Shown here: positions 43,202-50,742 of the stretch, in pieces
How the letters are laid out: each line of letters starts with the position of its first letter
Position numbering within the stretch: the stretch's first letter is position 1
DNA from: JBHGAV01 sp041946685
GTDB taxonomy: Bacteria > Acidobacteriota > Terriglobia > Bryobacterales > Bryobacteraceae
Length of the DNA stretch: 50,742 nucleotides
NCBI GenBank assembly: GCA_041946685.1
Contig: JBHGAV010000029.1
Coordinates: forward strand, 1-50,742
Direction of reading: 5' to 3'
Notes under the pieces: model-generated
What the model was told of the DNA's origin: nothing
The model's database searches: none
Seen by the model: only the letters and a program-made list of their open reading frames with translations
Position numbers and translations under genes: made by a program

Positions 43202-43573
43202 TCAGTTGGATGGTGCGGCCTGGCTGGAACCCGAATCCTGGAAGACGCGCTCCATCACCTCCAGCGCAAACCTAGCTGATACGGTTGCCGGCCCTCCGCC
43301 CATCTCGATCCCGACCTCGATCGCCTCGAGGACTTCGCGCTCGGAGGCGCCCGACTGAGCGGCCTGCGAAATGTGCCACTCCATGCAGGATTCGCAGTCC
43401 ACCACGACGGAGATCCCGACTGCGATGAGTTCCTTGTACTTCTTCGTGAGACAGCCGTCGGCGAACGCGGCCTTCTCCATATCGAGAAACGCCTCATAGA
43501 CTTTCGAGCCCAGACCCGTCAGCTTGGCGTGTGCAATTTTGCGCTTTACCCTGATTTCGTCGATTCGATCCAT
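43202..43573 (-). CDS. Carboxymuconolactone decarboxylase family (AhpD-like) protein
   Basis: A 123-residue all-helical protein. Start ATG 43573 has GAGGA eight bases upstream; the longer frame from 43624 is less likely. The AhpD-like redox motif CESCMEWH (CxxC followed by His, about 60-67) is intact, which suggests a peroxidase-type or thiol function rather than lactone decarboxylation. Remaining conserved residues (E in KYKELIAVG, and EVLEAIEVGIEMGGGPA) fit the family. First gene of a two-gene operon with the pyruvate-kinase-like protein. Confidence 0.85.
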   Translation of the reverse strand: MDRIDEIRVKRKIAHAKLTGLGSKVYEAFLDMEKAAFADGCLTKKYKELIAVGISVVVDCESCMEWHISQAAQSGASEREVLEAIEVGIEMGGGPATVSARFALEVMERVFQDSGSSQAAPSN

Positions 43574-43795
43574 GGCAGAATCCTCGCACGCTAGGAGCCG
43601 GCAGCCGCTGGGCGGAGCCTGCATCTCTACACCGGCCCATCGCGGCCGATTGCTGCCATTCTACGCGTTTTGACAGTTGCAGATCCGATTCCGCAGCCTC
43701 CCCGAGTTGCTACCGGGAGTGATGGCGTGGCACACGACGTGCCTCGCGCAGGCGCGGTGGAGAACGGCTGTGTCTGTTGTATACTGCCATCCGTC

Positions 43796-46030
43796 ATGTG
43801 TTCGAACACTCAGGAGACTCGGTCCACCCCCCTCGCGCGGCTCTCCAGGCGCCTGATATGGCCGGTCCTGCTTCTGGTCATTTGCATTGGATTCTACTGG
43901 AAGCTCGTGCTGACCGATCAGTACTCCTGGCTTGACAGCCCCGATCTGGCCTACATGGAGGTGCCCCGCTTCCAATACCTTGCCACCGAAGTCCGCCACT
44001 CCCGCATCCCGCTCTGGGACCCGCATCTTTGGTGCGGCCAGCCGATGCTCGGCCAGATCAACGGCTCAGCCTATCCGGTCAACTGGATCCTGGGCCTGAT
44101 GCCCTTCAAGAACGGCAAGATCCAGTTCCCCGTGCTGAACTGGTACTTCGTTCTCATCCACTTTCAAGCCGCCCTGTTCTGCTATCTGCTCTGCCGCGAT
44201 CTCCGCCGCAGCCGCGCGGCCTCTGCCGCCGCCGGCCTCATCTTCTCCCTGGGAGGATTTTTGGGCGATGCGGGCTGGGCGCAGCTCATCAACGGCGCTC
44301 TCTGGGCGCCGCTGGTCTTCCTCTTTCTTCTGCGTTCCCTGCGCGGTCGGAACGTGTTATCCAGCGCCGCGCTCGGCGGAGCATTTCTCGGCGTCTCCTG
44401 GCTCAGTGGCCACCACGAGGTTCCGATCTACATGAGCACGGCGGCCGGCCTGGTCTGGCTGATCTCTATTCTCCGGGCGGGCGGGCAGCGCTGGGCGCTG
44501 GCCAGGTTGGCGGGCATCTTTTTTCTCTTCACCGCCCTGGTTTCGGCCTTCCAGGTGCTGCCCGGCTATGAGTATGGCAAGCTGGCCGTTCGCTGGGCCG
44601 GCACGCCCGAACCGCTGGGATGGAAGGACGTCATCCCGTACACGGTTCACGAGGGATTCTCCTCCACGCCCTCCTCGATTCTCGGCATCCTGACGCCCGG
44701 GCTCTGGGTCCATGTCAACCCCTTCCTGGGGGTTGCCGGATGCTGCCTCGCCGCGGTGGGCGTGCTGGCCTGCTGGCGGCGCCAGCGCATCGTTCTTTTC
44801 TTCGCCGCGCTGGCAGCCGGCGGCCTGCTGTTCGCGATGGCTTCGACAAACATCTTCCACGGCCTGCTCTACTCGGTTCTGCCCGTCTTCGGCAAAGCCC
44901 GCGCTCCGGCGCGAGCCATCGCCCTTTTCACCTTCGCTGCGGCCCCTCTTGCGGCATACGGCTTTGACGCCCTGCTGGCCCGCCGCGGCCGGGTTCACCT
45001 TGGCAAACTTGTTGTTGCGGCTCTGACGCTGGCGTCGGCGATCACCCTGATCAGCCTGGCCACCTCCTCCGTCAAACCCTTTGATCCCGCGTCCAACCTT
45101 ATGTTCACCGCCCTGTCGGCGTTCCTTGCGGCCGCTGTCTTCGCCGCCTGGCGACACCGGGCCATGGATCGCACCGCGTTCACCGCCTGCCTGCTGCTGC
45201 TGATTCTTTTCGAAACCGGCAAGGTCAACACGTCGAATCTCCCCAACCGCACCGCGCCCAACAGCCCCGGAGCGCTGGCCCGGCTCTCGCAGCACGACGA
45301 CATCGCCGCCTTCCTCCGAGGACAGCCGCAGCCAGTGCGCGTCGAAATCAACGCCGAATCCATCCCTTACAACTTCGGCGATTGGCACGGCATCAACACC
45401 ACCGGCGGCTACGTGGCCGGTCTCACCGCCAACCTGTACCGCCGCGGGATCCACCAGCCTCGGCTCCAGGACCTTCTGGGCGTCAACTTCGCCGTCGACA
45501 AGCAGCCTCGCCGTCCTGACCAAATCTTGGTATCCGGCAGTAACAGCGGCCTGAATATCTACAGGAACCCGAATGCTTTTCCACGGACCTGGATCGTCTC
45601 CGAAGTCGCCGTCTTGGCCGGCGAGGACGAACTGCAACGCGCGCTCGAAGATCCTGCGTGGAACCTCCGGACCCGCGCTCCCATCATCGCGCCGGCCCCG
45701 GCGGATCTGGAGCGCTGCCCCGAGCCGGGCGATGCGCGAATCCTTTCGATGCGCACGACTTCTGTCGCTATCCAGGCCAACGCCAGGTGCCGCTCGATGG
45801 TCGTGCTTGCCGACACCTACTTTCCCGGCTGGCAGGCCAAGGTGGACGGCCGCCCGTTTCCCATCTATCAGGTGTATGGCGCAATGCGCGGTGTTGTGGT
45901 CGATGCCGGCGACCACCGCATCGATTTCGACTACCGCCCGCTCCCGGTTCTGGCTGGAGGGCTGCTCACCCTCCTCGGCCTGGCCGGCGCTGTGCTGCTG
46001 GTTCTTCGGGACCGCCGCCGGCGCGCGTAA
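43796..46030 (+). CDS. YfhO-like large membrane protein
   Basis: A 744-residue integral membrane protein from ATG 43796 (MCSNTQETRSTPLARL); the upstream frame from 43670 is less likely. There are about 10-12 hydrophobic segments, an early acidic loop (DQYSWLDSPDLAYMEVPRFQ) and the WDPHLWCGQPMLGQINGSAYPVNWI motif, all typical of the YfhO (DUF6798-like, GT-C-related) family. After the last helical block the C-terminus forms a soluble domain (about 500-720) with DTYFPGWQAKVDGRPFPI, a YfhO hallmark. In Bacillus YfhO is linked to lipoteichoic acid glycosylation. No ribosome site is visible before the ATG; a TATACT element at 43780-43785 would give a nearly leaderless message. Confidence 0.85.
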   Translation: MCSNTQETRSTPLARLSRRLIWPVLLLVICIGFYWKLVLTDQYSWLDSPDLAYMEVPRFQYLATEVRHSRIPLWDPHLWCGQPMLGQINGSAYPVNWILGLMPFKNGKIQFPVLNWYFVLIHFQAALFCYLLCRDLRRSRAASAAAGLIFSLGGFLGDAGWAQLINGALWAPLVFLFLLRSLRGRNVLSSAALGGAFLGVSWLSGHHEVPIYMSTAAGLVWLISILRAGGQRWALARLAGIFFLFTALVSAFQVLPGYEYGKLAVRWAGTPEPLGWKDVIPYTVHEGFSSTPSSILGILTPGLWVHVNPFLGVAGCCLAAVGVLACWRRQRIVLFFAALAAGGLLFAMASTNIFHGLLYSVLPVFGKARAPARAIALFTFAAAPLAAYGFDALLARRGRVHLGKLVVAALTLASAITLISLATSSVKPFDPASNLMFTALSAFLAAAVFAAWRHRAMDRTAFTACLLLLILFETGKVNTSNLPNRTAPNSPGALARLSQHDDIAAFLRGQPQPVRVEINAESIPYNFGDWHGINTTGGYVAGLTANLYRRGIHQPRLQDLLGVNFAVDKQPRRPDQILVSGSNSGLNIYRNPNAFPRTWIVSEVAVLAGEDELQRALEDPAWNLRTRAPIIAPAPADLERCPEPGDARILSMRTTSVAIQANARCRSMVVLADTYFPGWQAKVDGRPFPIYQVYGAMRGVVVDAGDHRIDFDYRPLPVLAGGLLTLLGLAGAVLLVLRDRRRRA

Positions 46031-46087
46031 CCGTCGGTCCGCTCACCCGGAACGCAGCTGGCGAACCGTCATGGCCACAACGGCGGG

Positions 46088-46765
46088 TTATGGCTGCTCC
46101 AGCTTCGCCTCAACCACGAACTGGTAGGCGAACATACGTTTCCAGATTCTCGCCGCCGCATGACTGCACCACTCAGCCACTCTGACGATGGTGCTGTCCT
46201 CCGACGCTGACACGGCCAGCCCCACCGGAACCCCGCTCGGCTTGACGAGCACGATTTCGAAACCGTTCTGCCGGAACAGGTCCAACCACCCGTCCCAAAC
46301 GTAGAAATGCAGGTGGGTCCGGTCAAACAGACCGTAATCGTGTTTCGGGAAGCGCCCGGCCGCCACCGTCAACCTGAAATACAAGTTGCCGCTGTTGGGC
46401 AGCGAGGCGATCAGTTTCCCACCAGGCAGCAGCACCCCCGCGATCTCCCTCAGAAGCCTGCCAGGGTCCCTCAGGTGTTCCAGCACGTCTCCGCACACCA
46501 CGATGTCGAACCGGCCGGCGCCTTCCGGGATGCCGTGTTCGAGATCGCCTGCAAGGAACTGGAGGCCCGGTCCGGCGGGTGTTTCGGGGGGCGCCTTGTC
46601 CACCCCTGTGACTTCAAACCCGCGCCCAGCGAGCAGCCGGCTCACGTGGCCCGGGCCGCAGCCCAAGTCCAGCAACCGCCGCCCCGAGCCCTCTTCCCCG
46701 CAGAGCTCCAGAACCAGGCTGTGGCTCGAATAGCGGCTCGTCTTGGGCCTGTACGGCTGGGTCAT
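46088..46765 (-). CDS. Class I SAM-dependent methyltransferase
   Basis: A 225-residue methyltransferase. The SAM-binding motif I LLDLGCGPGHVSRLLAGRGFEVTGVD (about 31-56) and the acidic position D are visible; motif II-like DIVVCGDVLEHL and LPGGKLIASLPN follow. A typical methyltransferase 11/UbiE-like fold. The C-terminus has an aromatic-rich segment (RTHLHFYVWDGWLDLFRQNGF). Substrate unknown. It is convergent with the YfhO-like gene (57-base gap). Confidence 0.87.
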   Translation of the reverse strand: MTQPYRPKTSRYSSHSLVLELCGEEGSGRRLLDLGCGPGHVSRLLAGRGFEVTGVDKAPPETPAGPGLQFLAGDLEHGIPEGAGRFDIVVCGDVLEHLRDPGRLLREIAGVLLPGGKLIASLPNSGNLYFRLTVAAGRFPKHDYGLFDRTHLHFYVWDGWLDLFRQNGFEIVLVKPSGVPVGLAVSASEDSTIVRVAEWCSHAAARIWKRMFAYQFVVEAKLEQP

Positions 46766-47008
46766 ACGTCATCAATAGCTGCGCGCTTCGACACGATGAT
46801 AGCGGATCGAGTGAGTTGAGATCTGCGGAACGGGATGGACCACCATCCGTCTCCCACCCGAGTGGGTCCTGGAGTTCCGCGCGCATAACGCGCAGCGGTC
46901 CACGGGACAAGAAAGCTCATGGTTGCTGCGAGACTCTAGTCTGAGGGGAAAGTAGACCCGGGCGCCCGCGCCAATGTTTGAGTCTTGGTTGCTCCAGAAG
47001 GCGTCTGA

Positions 47009-47105
47009 ATGAGCTCGTTTACTTGGTACTTCCTGGCCGCCGCCGGCGAGATTGCCGGATGCTTCACGTTCTGGGCCTGGCTACGGCTTGGCGAGAGCCC
47101 AGTCT
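47009..47105 (+). pseudogene. YnfA (UPF0060) remnant, cut by an IS element
   Basis: From ATG 47009 about 32 codons match the start of YnfA/UPF0060 small membrane proteins: MSSFTWYFLAAAGEIAGCFT and then FWAWLRLGESP. After the SP motif the IS left end begins at 47106, and the frame runs on only to a TAA a few codons into the element. The intact family protein has about 105-110 residues and four helices, so three helices are lost. No remaining part of the gene is seen to the right of the element. Confidence 0.65.
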
Positions 47106-47793
47106 TGACCTGCCCCCCATAAACTCGACCAGGGATAATTGAGGAGCTCCCTCAAGGAAAGGAGCTTCGAGATGAAGAAGAGCCGCTACACCGACGAGAA
47201 GATCATCGGTGTGCCGAAGCAGAGGGAGGCCGGCCGCAAGGTGGCGGAACTGGCCAGGGCCAATCAAGAGTGGGCGATGGACTTCGCGATGGACGGTTTG
47301 GCGAGGGGCCGGGCAGTGCGGGCGCTGGCGGTGGTGGACGAGTACACGCGCGCGTGTCTGGCCATCGAAGTGGATGGCTGCCTATCGAGCCGGAGGGTGA
47401 CGCGGGTGCTGGAGTGGGTGATCGGGCAGCGTGGCAAGCCCGAGGCGCTCCGCTGCGACAACGGGCCGGAGTTCATCAGCCGGTATTTTCTGGCCTGGTG
47501 CGAAGAGCAGCAGATCCGGCTGGTGCACATCCAGCCGGGGCGGCCGATGCAGAACGGACGGGTGGAGAGCTTCAACGGGCGTTTGCGGGGGGAATGTTTG
47601 AATGCGAATTGGTTTGCGACCATGGGCGAAGCCAAACGCAAGATCGAGGCGTGGCGGGAGGAGTGCGACCGGGAGCGGCCGCACAGCAGGCTGGGCTGCC
47701 GGACGCCGGAGGAATTCGCTCGGGCCGCCGGACTTTGGGAGCCCCCTCGGGGCCATCCCAAACCTCTGTGGTAGAGAGAGTGGGGGCACGTCA
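47106..47793 (+). mobile_element. IS3-family element, internally deleted, 688 bp
   Basis: The left end begins TGACCTGCCCCCC at 47106. The right end reads GGGGGCACGTCA to 47793, which is TGACGTGCCCCC on the other strand, so the imperfect terminal inverted repeats match 11 of 12 bases. Normal IS3 elements with this type of end are about 1.2-1.4 kb; this one has lost about 600 bases. The ends are intact, but no target-site duplication is visible (GTCT before, GGGA after), so a rearrangement may have followed insertion. It interrupts the ynfA remnant. Confidence 0.75.
47172..47774 (+). pseudogene. IS3 OrfA-OrfB deletion fusion (DDE core retained)
   Basis: A 200-residue open frame from ATG 47172, which has AAGGAGC upstream. 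Residues 1-28 are the start of an IS3 OrfA (MKKSRYTDEKIIGVPKQREA and on to KVAELAR). From residue 30 the sequence is the OrfB integrase core: NQEWAMDF with D37, LRCDNGPEF with D96 and RVESFNGRLRGECL with E132. The D96-E132 spacing of 35 residues gives the DD35E triad. The OrfA helix-turn-helix C-terminus, the frameshift region and the OrfB N-terminus are missing, but the frame is preserved. The element is unlikely to move by itself but could be mobilised in trans. Confidence 0.75.
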
Positions 47794-47911
47794 GGGAGTT
47801 CAGTTGTGGACAAAGCCCGGTAGAAACGAGCCAGCCGCAGGGCGAGGTCTTGTCGTCAGAACGTCTTGTCGTTGGGCGGGCCTCTCAAATCTTGTGGAGG
47901 TAGCGCGCCGC

Positions 47912-50350
47912 CTACTTGAAACTCACCCCTTGCGAGCTAATTCGTTGCAGGTAGAAATAGCCAACATCGACGTTTTGGGTGGCGAACGCCACTGTCAGGC
48001 CCGGCACAGTCTCGATCAGGCTCAGCGTGCCGGCGCCAGCCGGCAGACTTTCCAGCACCAGGGACGGTACTGTTAGGCGGCGTTCAGAAGCGTAATCCAT
48101 ACAAAGGAACGCCATGGTAGCTCCGGATCCCGGCACCACCGATTGGCCCAGAATGCCGATTATAGAGCGCTCCGAATCTCCCGGGACCCAGTTGACCGTC
48201 AGTGCGCGGGCGCGGTCGATCTCGTGCACCTCCGTGTCTGGCGCCCACTGTACGAGGGTCGCGGGTATGGTCAGCGTCGCCTGGAAGGCGCCCACTCTCT
48301 TGCCTCCCTGCCCACTGACAATGTACAGGCCGGGCTGTAGGAAGGAGGGATCGCCGGGAGCAGCCAAGTTCCCGTCATAGACTCCCTCTGTCTTCTCCAG
48401 GAGGCGTACCACGCCTGCCGGACCACTCAATTCCAGTCCGGTGCCGGCGTCCTGCAGACCGGCCGCCGCCGGGTCCTGTCCCAGGCAATTCCCATCCCCG
48501 CACGGGAACACAAGGCAGTGTCCGCGGGATACTGCAGTGCCCAGTGGCCCTTGCGAGGCCAGAGCAGCAGGGAGGTTGTTGAGTTTGAATGTCGCGGACG
48601 CCCGCTCCGGACTCGGCACCAACATGGTGGCCAGTTCCGGCCCGCTTCTCATCTCAAAGTGGACAATTCCCGTCTTGACCGGCCGGTTTTGGGAGAATAC
48701 CTCGATCATCGTGTCGGGAAACCCGAACGGATCCGAGCAGAACCTGCCCTGCTCGGTGATCGACAGTGTCGCGAAATTGCTCCAGACTCCTCCCGCCCGG
48801 ACGGCGACCGGCACGTAGCAGCCGGATGGACCGTCCGGTATCTCAATCGCGATTTGATCGACGCCCGCACAACACCCGGAACGCCCTGCGTAAAGCACCT
48901 TGGCAGGCTTGCCTCCCACCCAGGCCTCAGCCCCAACATCAAGACTTCCAGGCAAAGGGCGGCCGGCTTCATCTCCTTCCACTGGCCCGAGTCCGGTACC
49001 CCAAAGCGTCACGATCTGCCCGGGAGTTGCCGCCTGGATCATTGAGTTCAGCGGCTGATTCTCCGGCGTCTGGAAAACCTGTGCCGCTGCCGGACCCGTT
49101 CCGGCCTGATTCTGAGTGAAGATGCCAAACGCGCTCGACACAATCTGAAACGGAACCTTGGGGCTGTTCTGGCCAGCATATGCGACGGTCAAGGTCCCCA
49201 GGCCGGTCGGCATATCGGAAGGCAGCATGGCACCGACCTGATTCGGGCTTGTGTACAGAATATATGCATTGGCGGTCGTATCGCCCACGCTCACCTGGAC
49301 CGACGTCCCAGCCAACTCGGTGGGAAGGGGAAACGCTTCCGCCCTGGTCATCCCGGTCGCACTAAGATTTCGCCCGAACACTACAAAGACTGATCCCTGC
49401 GCGATGCCGGAGTTCGGCGCGCCCTGCGGCTGGTAGCTGGCGCTGTTGACGATGCCGCGAAGGGTCACGACAGGCTGCGAAGCCCCCGTGGGTTGTACCG
49501 AGGGCATAGCCCGCCGTGGCGGGCTGTTATAGATGCAGTTAAGAATCTCCTGGTCCGTCTTCGTCACCAAGCCGTTTGTGGCTGCCGGGCCGATCTCGCT
49601 AACGACGCTCGGCCACTCGTTAATGTGACCTCCTGCGGTCACAGTGTGGACCATCTCGTGCCAAACCGAGTTTCGGTCAACCGGATGCCGGACGTCCAGC
49701 GTGATTTCCGCGTAGTTAATGATGCCGTTGGAATCTTCCGAGTGGGCGATGCCACCGCCTACCCCGGCCGCAAAGGAGATAACGGTCTTGCCATACCGGG
49801 CCGAACCCGTGGGCTTGCTATTGACGATCGTGGGATGGGCCGAGTTGAAGCGGCCGCCGGTCATGAGCCGGTACTCGTCGCCAGAGAGAATGGCTGTCAG
49901 CGTCTGGATCTGTTCGTCGCTCGCTCCACTGCGCGCAATTACGAATTCAGGCTGTTGCTCCCATTTCCGGAGCCAGTTGTTCGGATTGTCGGCCGTGCGC
50001 TGCCACACCAGCAGGTAGACGCCCCGGTAGAGATCCTCTGGTATGAGGTGGAATGCGCCGGCGACGGTCTGTGAGGAGCGCTCACTGTACGGCACATAGC
50101 CCGGAGCCTCGAAGTTCAGGACGGGATCGGGGTCCTCGACATCATCGGGAAGGTCGATGCTGAATCGCCCATCCGCATCCGAGATCGCCGTGACGGCGCC
50201 GTAAGAAATCGAGGCGTTCGCAATGCCGATGCGGACGCCATAGGGATACCGTGCGTCGGCGACGATCCCCGAGATCCGAGCGGCCGCCGCCGTCGATGGA
50301 ATCGCCACCGAAAGAAACAGGACAGCAAACGCTTCGCCTCGGACGACCAT
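47912..50350 (-). CDS. Exported TIGR03437-module protein with CarboxypepD_reg-like domain and HExxH motif
   Basis: An 812-residue secreted protein. A signal peptide (about 1-23) is followed by a carboxypeptidase-regulatory-like beta domain (about 24-100: ARISGIVADARYPYG, AISDADGRFSIDLPDD). A middle region (about 105-290) contains HEMVHTVTAGGHINEW, with HExxH at 231-235 and a Glu shortly after, consistent with a zinc metallopeptidase site. About 300-540 is the TIGR03437 'Solibacter' module (GIVNSASYQPQGAPNSGIAQG, VFGRNLSATGM, GQIVTLWGTGLGPVEGDEAG). The last 270 residues are not recognised. ATG 50350 follows an excellent GGAGGT site. Whether the HExxH works is untested. Confidence 0.8.
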   Translation of the reverse strand: MVVRGEAFAVLFLSVAIPSTAAAARISGIVADARYPYGVRIGIANASISYGAVTAISDADGRFSIDLPDDVEDPDPVLNFEAPGYVPYSERSSQTVAGAFHLIPEDLYRGVYLLVWQRTADNPNNWLRKWEQQPEFVIARSGASDEQIQTLTAILSGDEYRLMTGGRFNSAHPTIVNSKPTGSARYGKTVISFAAGVGGGIAHSEDSNGIINYAEITLDVRHPVDRNSVWHEMVHTVTAGGHINEWPSVVSEIGPAATNGLVTKTDQEILNCIYNSPPRRAMPSVQPTGASQPVVTLRGIVNSASYQPQGAPNSGIAQGSVFVVFGRNLSATGMTRAEAFPLPTELAGTSVQVSVGDTTANAYILYTSPNQVGAMLPSDMPTGLGTLTVAYAGQNSPKVPFQIVSSAFGIFTQNQAGTGPAAAQVFQTPENQPLNSMIQAATPGQIVTLWGTGLGPVEGDEAGRPLPGSLDVGAEAWVGGKPAKVLYAGRSGCCAGVDQIAIEIPDGPSGCYVPVAVRAGGVWSNFATLSITEQGRFCSDPFGFPDTMIEVFSQNRPVKTGIVHFEMRSGPELATMLVPSPERASATFKLNNLPAALASQGPLGTAVSRGHCLVFPCGDGNCLGQDPAAAGLQDAGTGLELSGPAGVVRLLEKTEGVYDGNLAAPGDPSFLQPGLYIVSGQGGKRVGAFQATLTIPATLVQWAPDTEVHEIDRARALTVNWVPGDSERSIIGILGQSVVPGSGATMAFLCMDYASERRLTVPSLVLESLPAGAGTLSLIETVPGLTVAFATQNVDVGYFYLQRISSQGVSFK

Positions 50351-50687
50351 CGTGGGACCTCCTGCAAAGGCAACTCTCTAGCATATCTGAGGCGAAGACC
50401 AGGTCCGAATACCGAGGTGAGGGCGGTCGAGCGAACACCTTTGAAGGTGAACGTGCTGTTTCGGCCTGGACGAAACAGGCTGATCACACGGCTGCCACGG
50501 TCACCACGAGTACCAACTGCATCGGGATGAACGTGCAGCCAAGGTATCCATTGGAGGTCCACTGATACCAGGGACGACGGGGGACGATGGACCTTGTTTG
50601 GACCTCAGATGGACCTCACGAGGCGAGAATCGGAGGCAGGCACGAATACGACTGGGCTGGAAGTTGTTGACGTGTTGGGGTTTAGGT
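50351..50687. other. Gene-poor interval between the exported protein and tRNA-Ala
   Basis: About 340 bases without a supported gene. Open frames here are short and lack ribosome sites. The only structure seen is the cluster of TGGACCT repeats at 50588-50616 and one inverted copy near 50555-50562. Confidence 0.6.
50586..50618 (+). repeat. Three 11-bp direct repeats (TGGACCT core) near tRNA-Ala
   Basis: Three consecutive 11-mers, GATGGACCTTG, TTTGGACCTCA and GATGGACCTCA, place TGGACCT at 50588, 50599 and 50610: exactly one helical turn apart. An inverted copy (AGGTCCA) lies near 50555-50561, and the same heptamer is part of the tRNA-Ala acceptor end at 50691-50697. This is direct observation; a protein-binding or integrase arm-site role is inference. 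Confidence 0.6.
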
Positions 50688-50742
50688 TGGTGGACCTGGT
50701 GAGATTCGAACTCACGACCTCTTCCATGCCATGGAAGCGCGC
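50688..50742 (-). tRNA. tRNA-Ala(GGC), 3' part, cut by the window edge
   Basis: On the minus strand the 3' 55 bases of a tRNA are present: anticodon stem CTTCC/GGAAG with the 7-base loop ATGGCAT, giving anticodon GGC; a variable loop; T arm GTGAG-TTCGAAT-CTCAC; acceptor strand CAGGTCC, discriminator A and an encoded CCA. U at position 70 predicts the G3:U70 pair that identifies alanine tRNAs. The 5' part lies outside the window. Confidence 0.9.

Noticed and set aside
43670..43700. TTGACA at 43670-43675 as a promoter for the YfhO-like gene
   Set aside because: No -10-like element stands 16-18 bases downstream.
44357..45916. 519-codon minus-strand open frame inside the YfhO-like gene
   Set aside because: Antisense shadow with low-complexity Arg/Gly/Gln-rich translation; the plus-strand YfhO features are clear.
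46766..47008. Possible small gene or RNA between the methyltransferase and ynfA remnant
   Set aside because: Only short inverted repeats (for example around ACCCGAGTGGGT) were seen; no ribosome site plus open frame or recognisable RNA.
47794..47830. LWTKPG-like translation right of the IS as the continuation of ynfA
   Set aside because: YnfA has LWxxPG after SP, but the following residues (RNEPAAGR) do not resemble the hydrophobic next helix; probably chance.

Overview
This 50.7 kb window looks like a chromosomal segment of an Acidobacteriota member, most likely a Solibacter/Bryobacter-type lineage. The grounds are high GC, a Gram-negative envelope (lpxA, lpxD), and two large exported proteins (27334-29757 and 47912-50350) with the 'Solibacter C-terminal' (TIGR03437-like) module that is abundant in that group. 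The assignment rests on family recognition only. No rRNA or CRISPR array was seen. One partial tRNA-Ala(GGC) lies at the right edge.

Layout. 1-1001 (minus): start of a 1-pyrroline-5-carboxylate dehydrogenase, a YtxH-like protein and a 7Fe-type ferredoxin. 1237-13949 (plus): a tightly packed complex I operon, nuoA-C-D-E-F-G-H-J-K-L-M-N, with almost every junction overlapping. nuoB and nuoI, which carry clusters N2 and N6a/b, are absent from their usual places. 13956-16570: a HAD hydrolase, shikimate kinase and glycerate 2-kinase. 16557-20057 (minus): a five-gene operon with an ECF sigma factor, its zinc-binding anti-sigma factor and three membrane proteins that share a LiaF/DUF5668-like membrane motif, the last with a DUF4097 domain. 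20269-23570 (plus): a flippase-like membrane protein that appears to start at AUA, nrdR and the primary sigma factor. 23574-25164 (minus): thiD and a short-chain dehydrogenase.

25224-33580 holds exported or membrane proteins: a matrixin-type protease with three Ig-like repeats, a glycoside-hydrolase-like/TIGR03437/ILEI (FAM3-like) fusion, an unknown membrane protein and a membrane-embedded spermidine-synthase-like protein. 33560-38808 is an envelope-sugar region. Here lpxA and lpxD are divergent, and lpxD leads a former operon in which three of the four following genes are broken: a CgeB-like glycosyltransferase (in-frame TGA), a DegT aminotransferase (in-frame TAG) and a truncated, frameshifted GT39-like gene. 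Only the NeuD-like acetyltransferase is intact. 38887-43573 has an exported PPC-domain lipoprotein, an apiosidase-like (DUF4038) enzyme, an MFS carrier, and a pair of small proteins (pyruvate-kinase C-domain-like and AhpD-like). 43796-46765 has a YfhO-like membrane protein and a methyltransferase.

The right end (46766-50742) shows rearrangement. A ynfA remnant of 32 codons is cut by an IS3-family element that has lost its middle, fusing the OrfA N-terminus in frame to the OrfB DDE core. Then come a TIGR03437 protein with an HExxH motif, a gene-poor stretch with three TGGACCT repeats at exact 11 bp spacing, and the 3' part of tRNA-Ala, whose acceptor stem also contains TGGACCT.

The best candidates for something undescribed are the ECF/anti-sigma/LiaF-like five-gene module, the ILEI-domain fusion protein, the complex I operon without nuoB and nuoI, and the probable AUA start at 20269.
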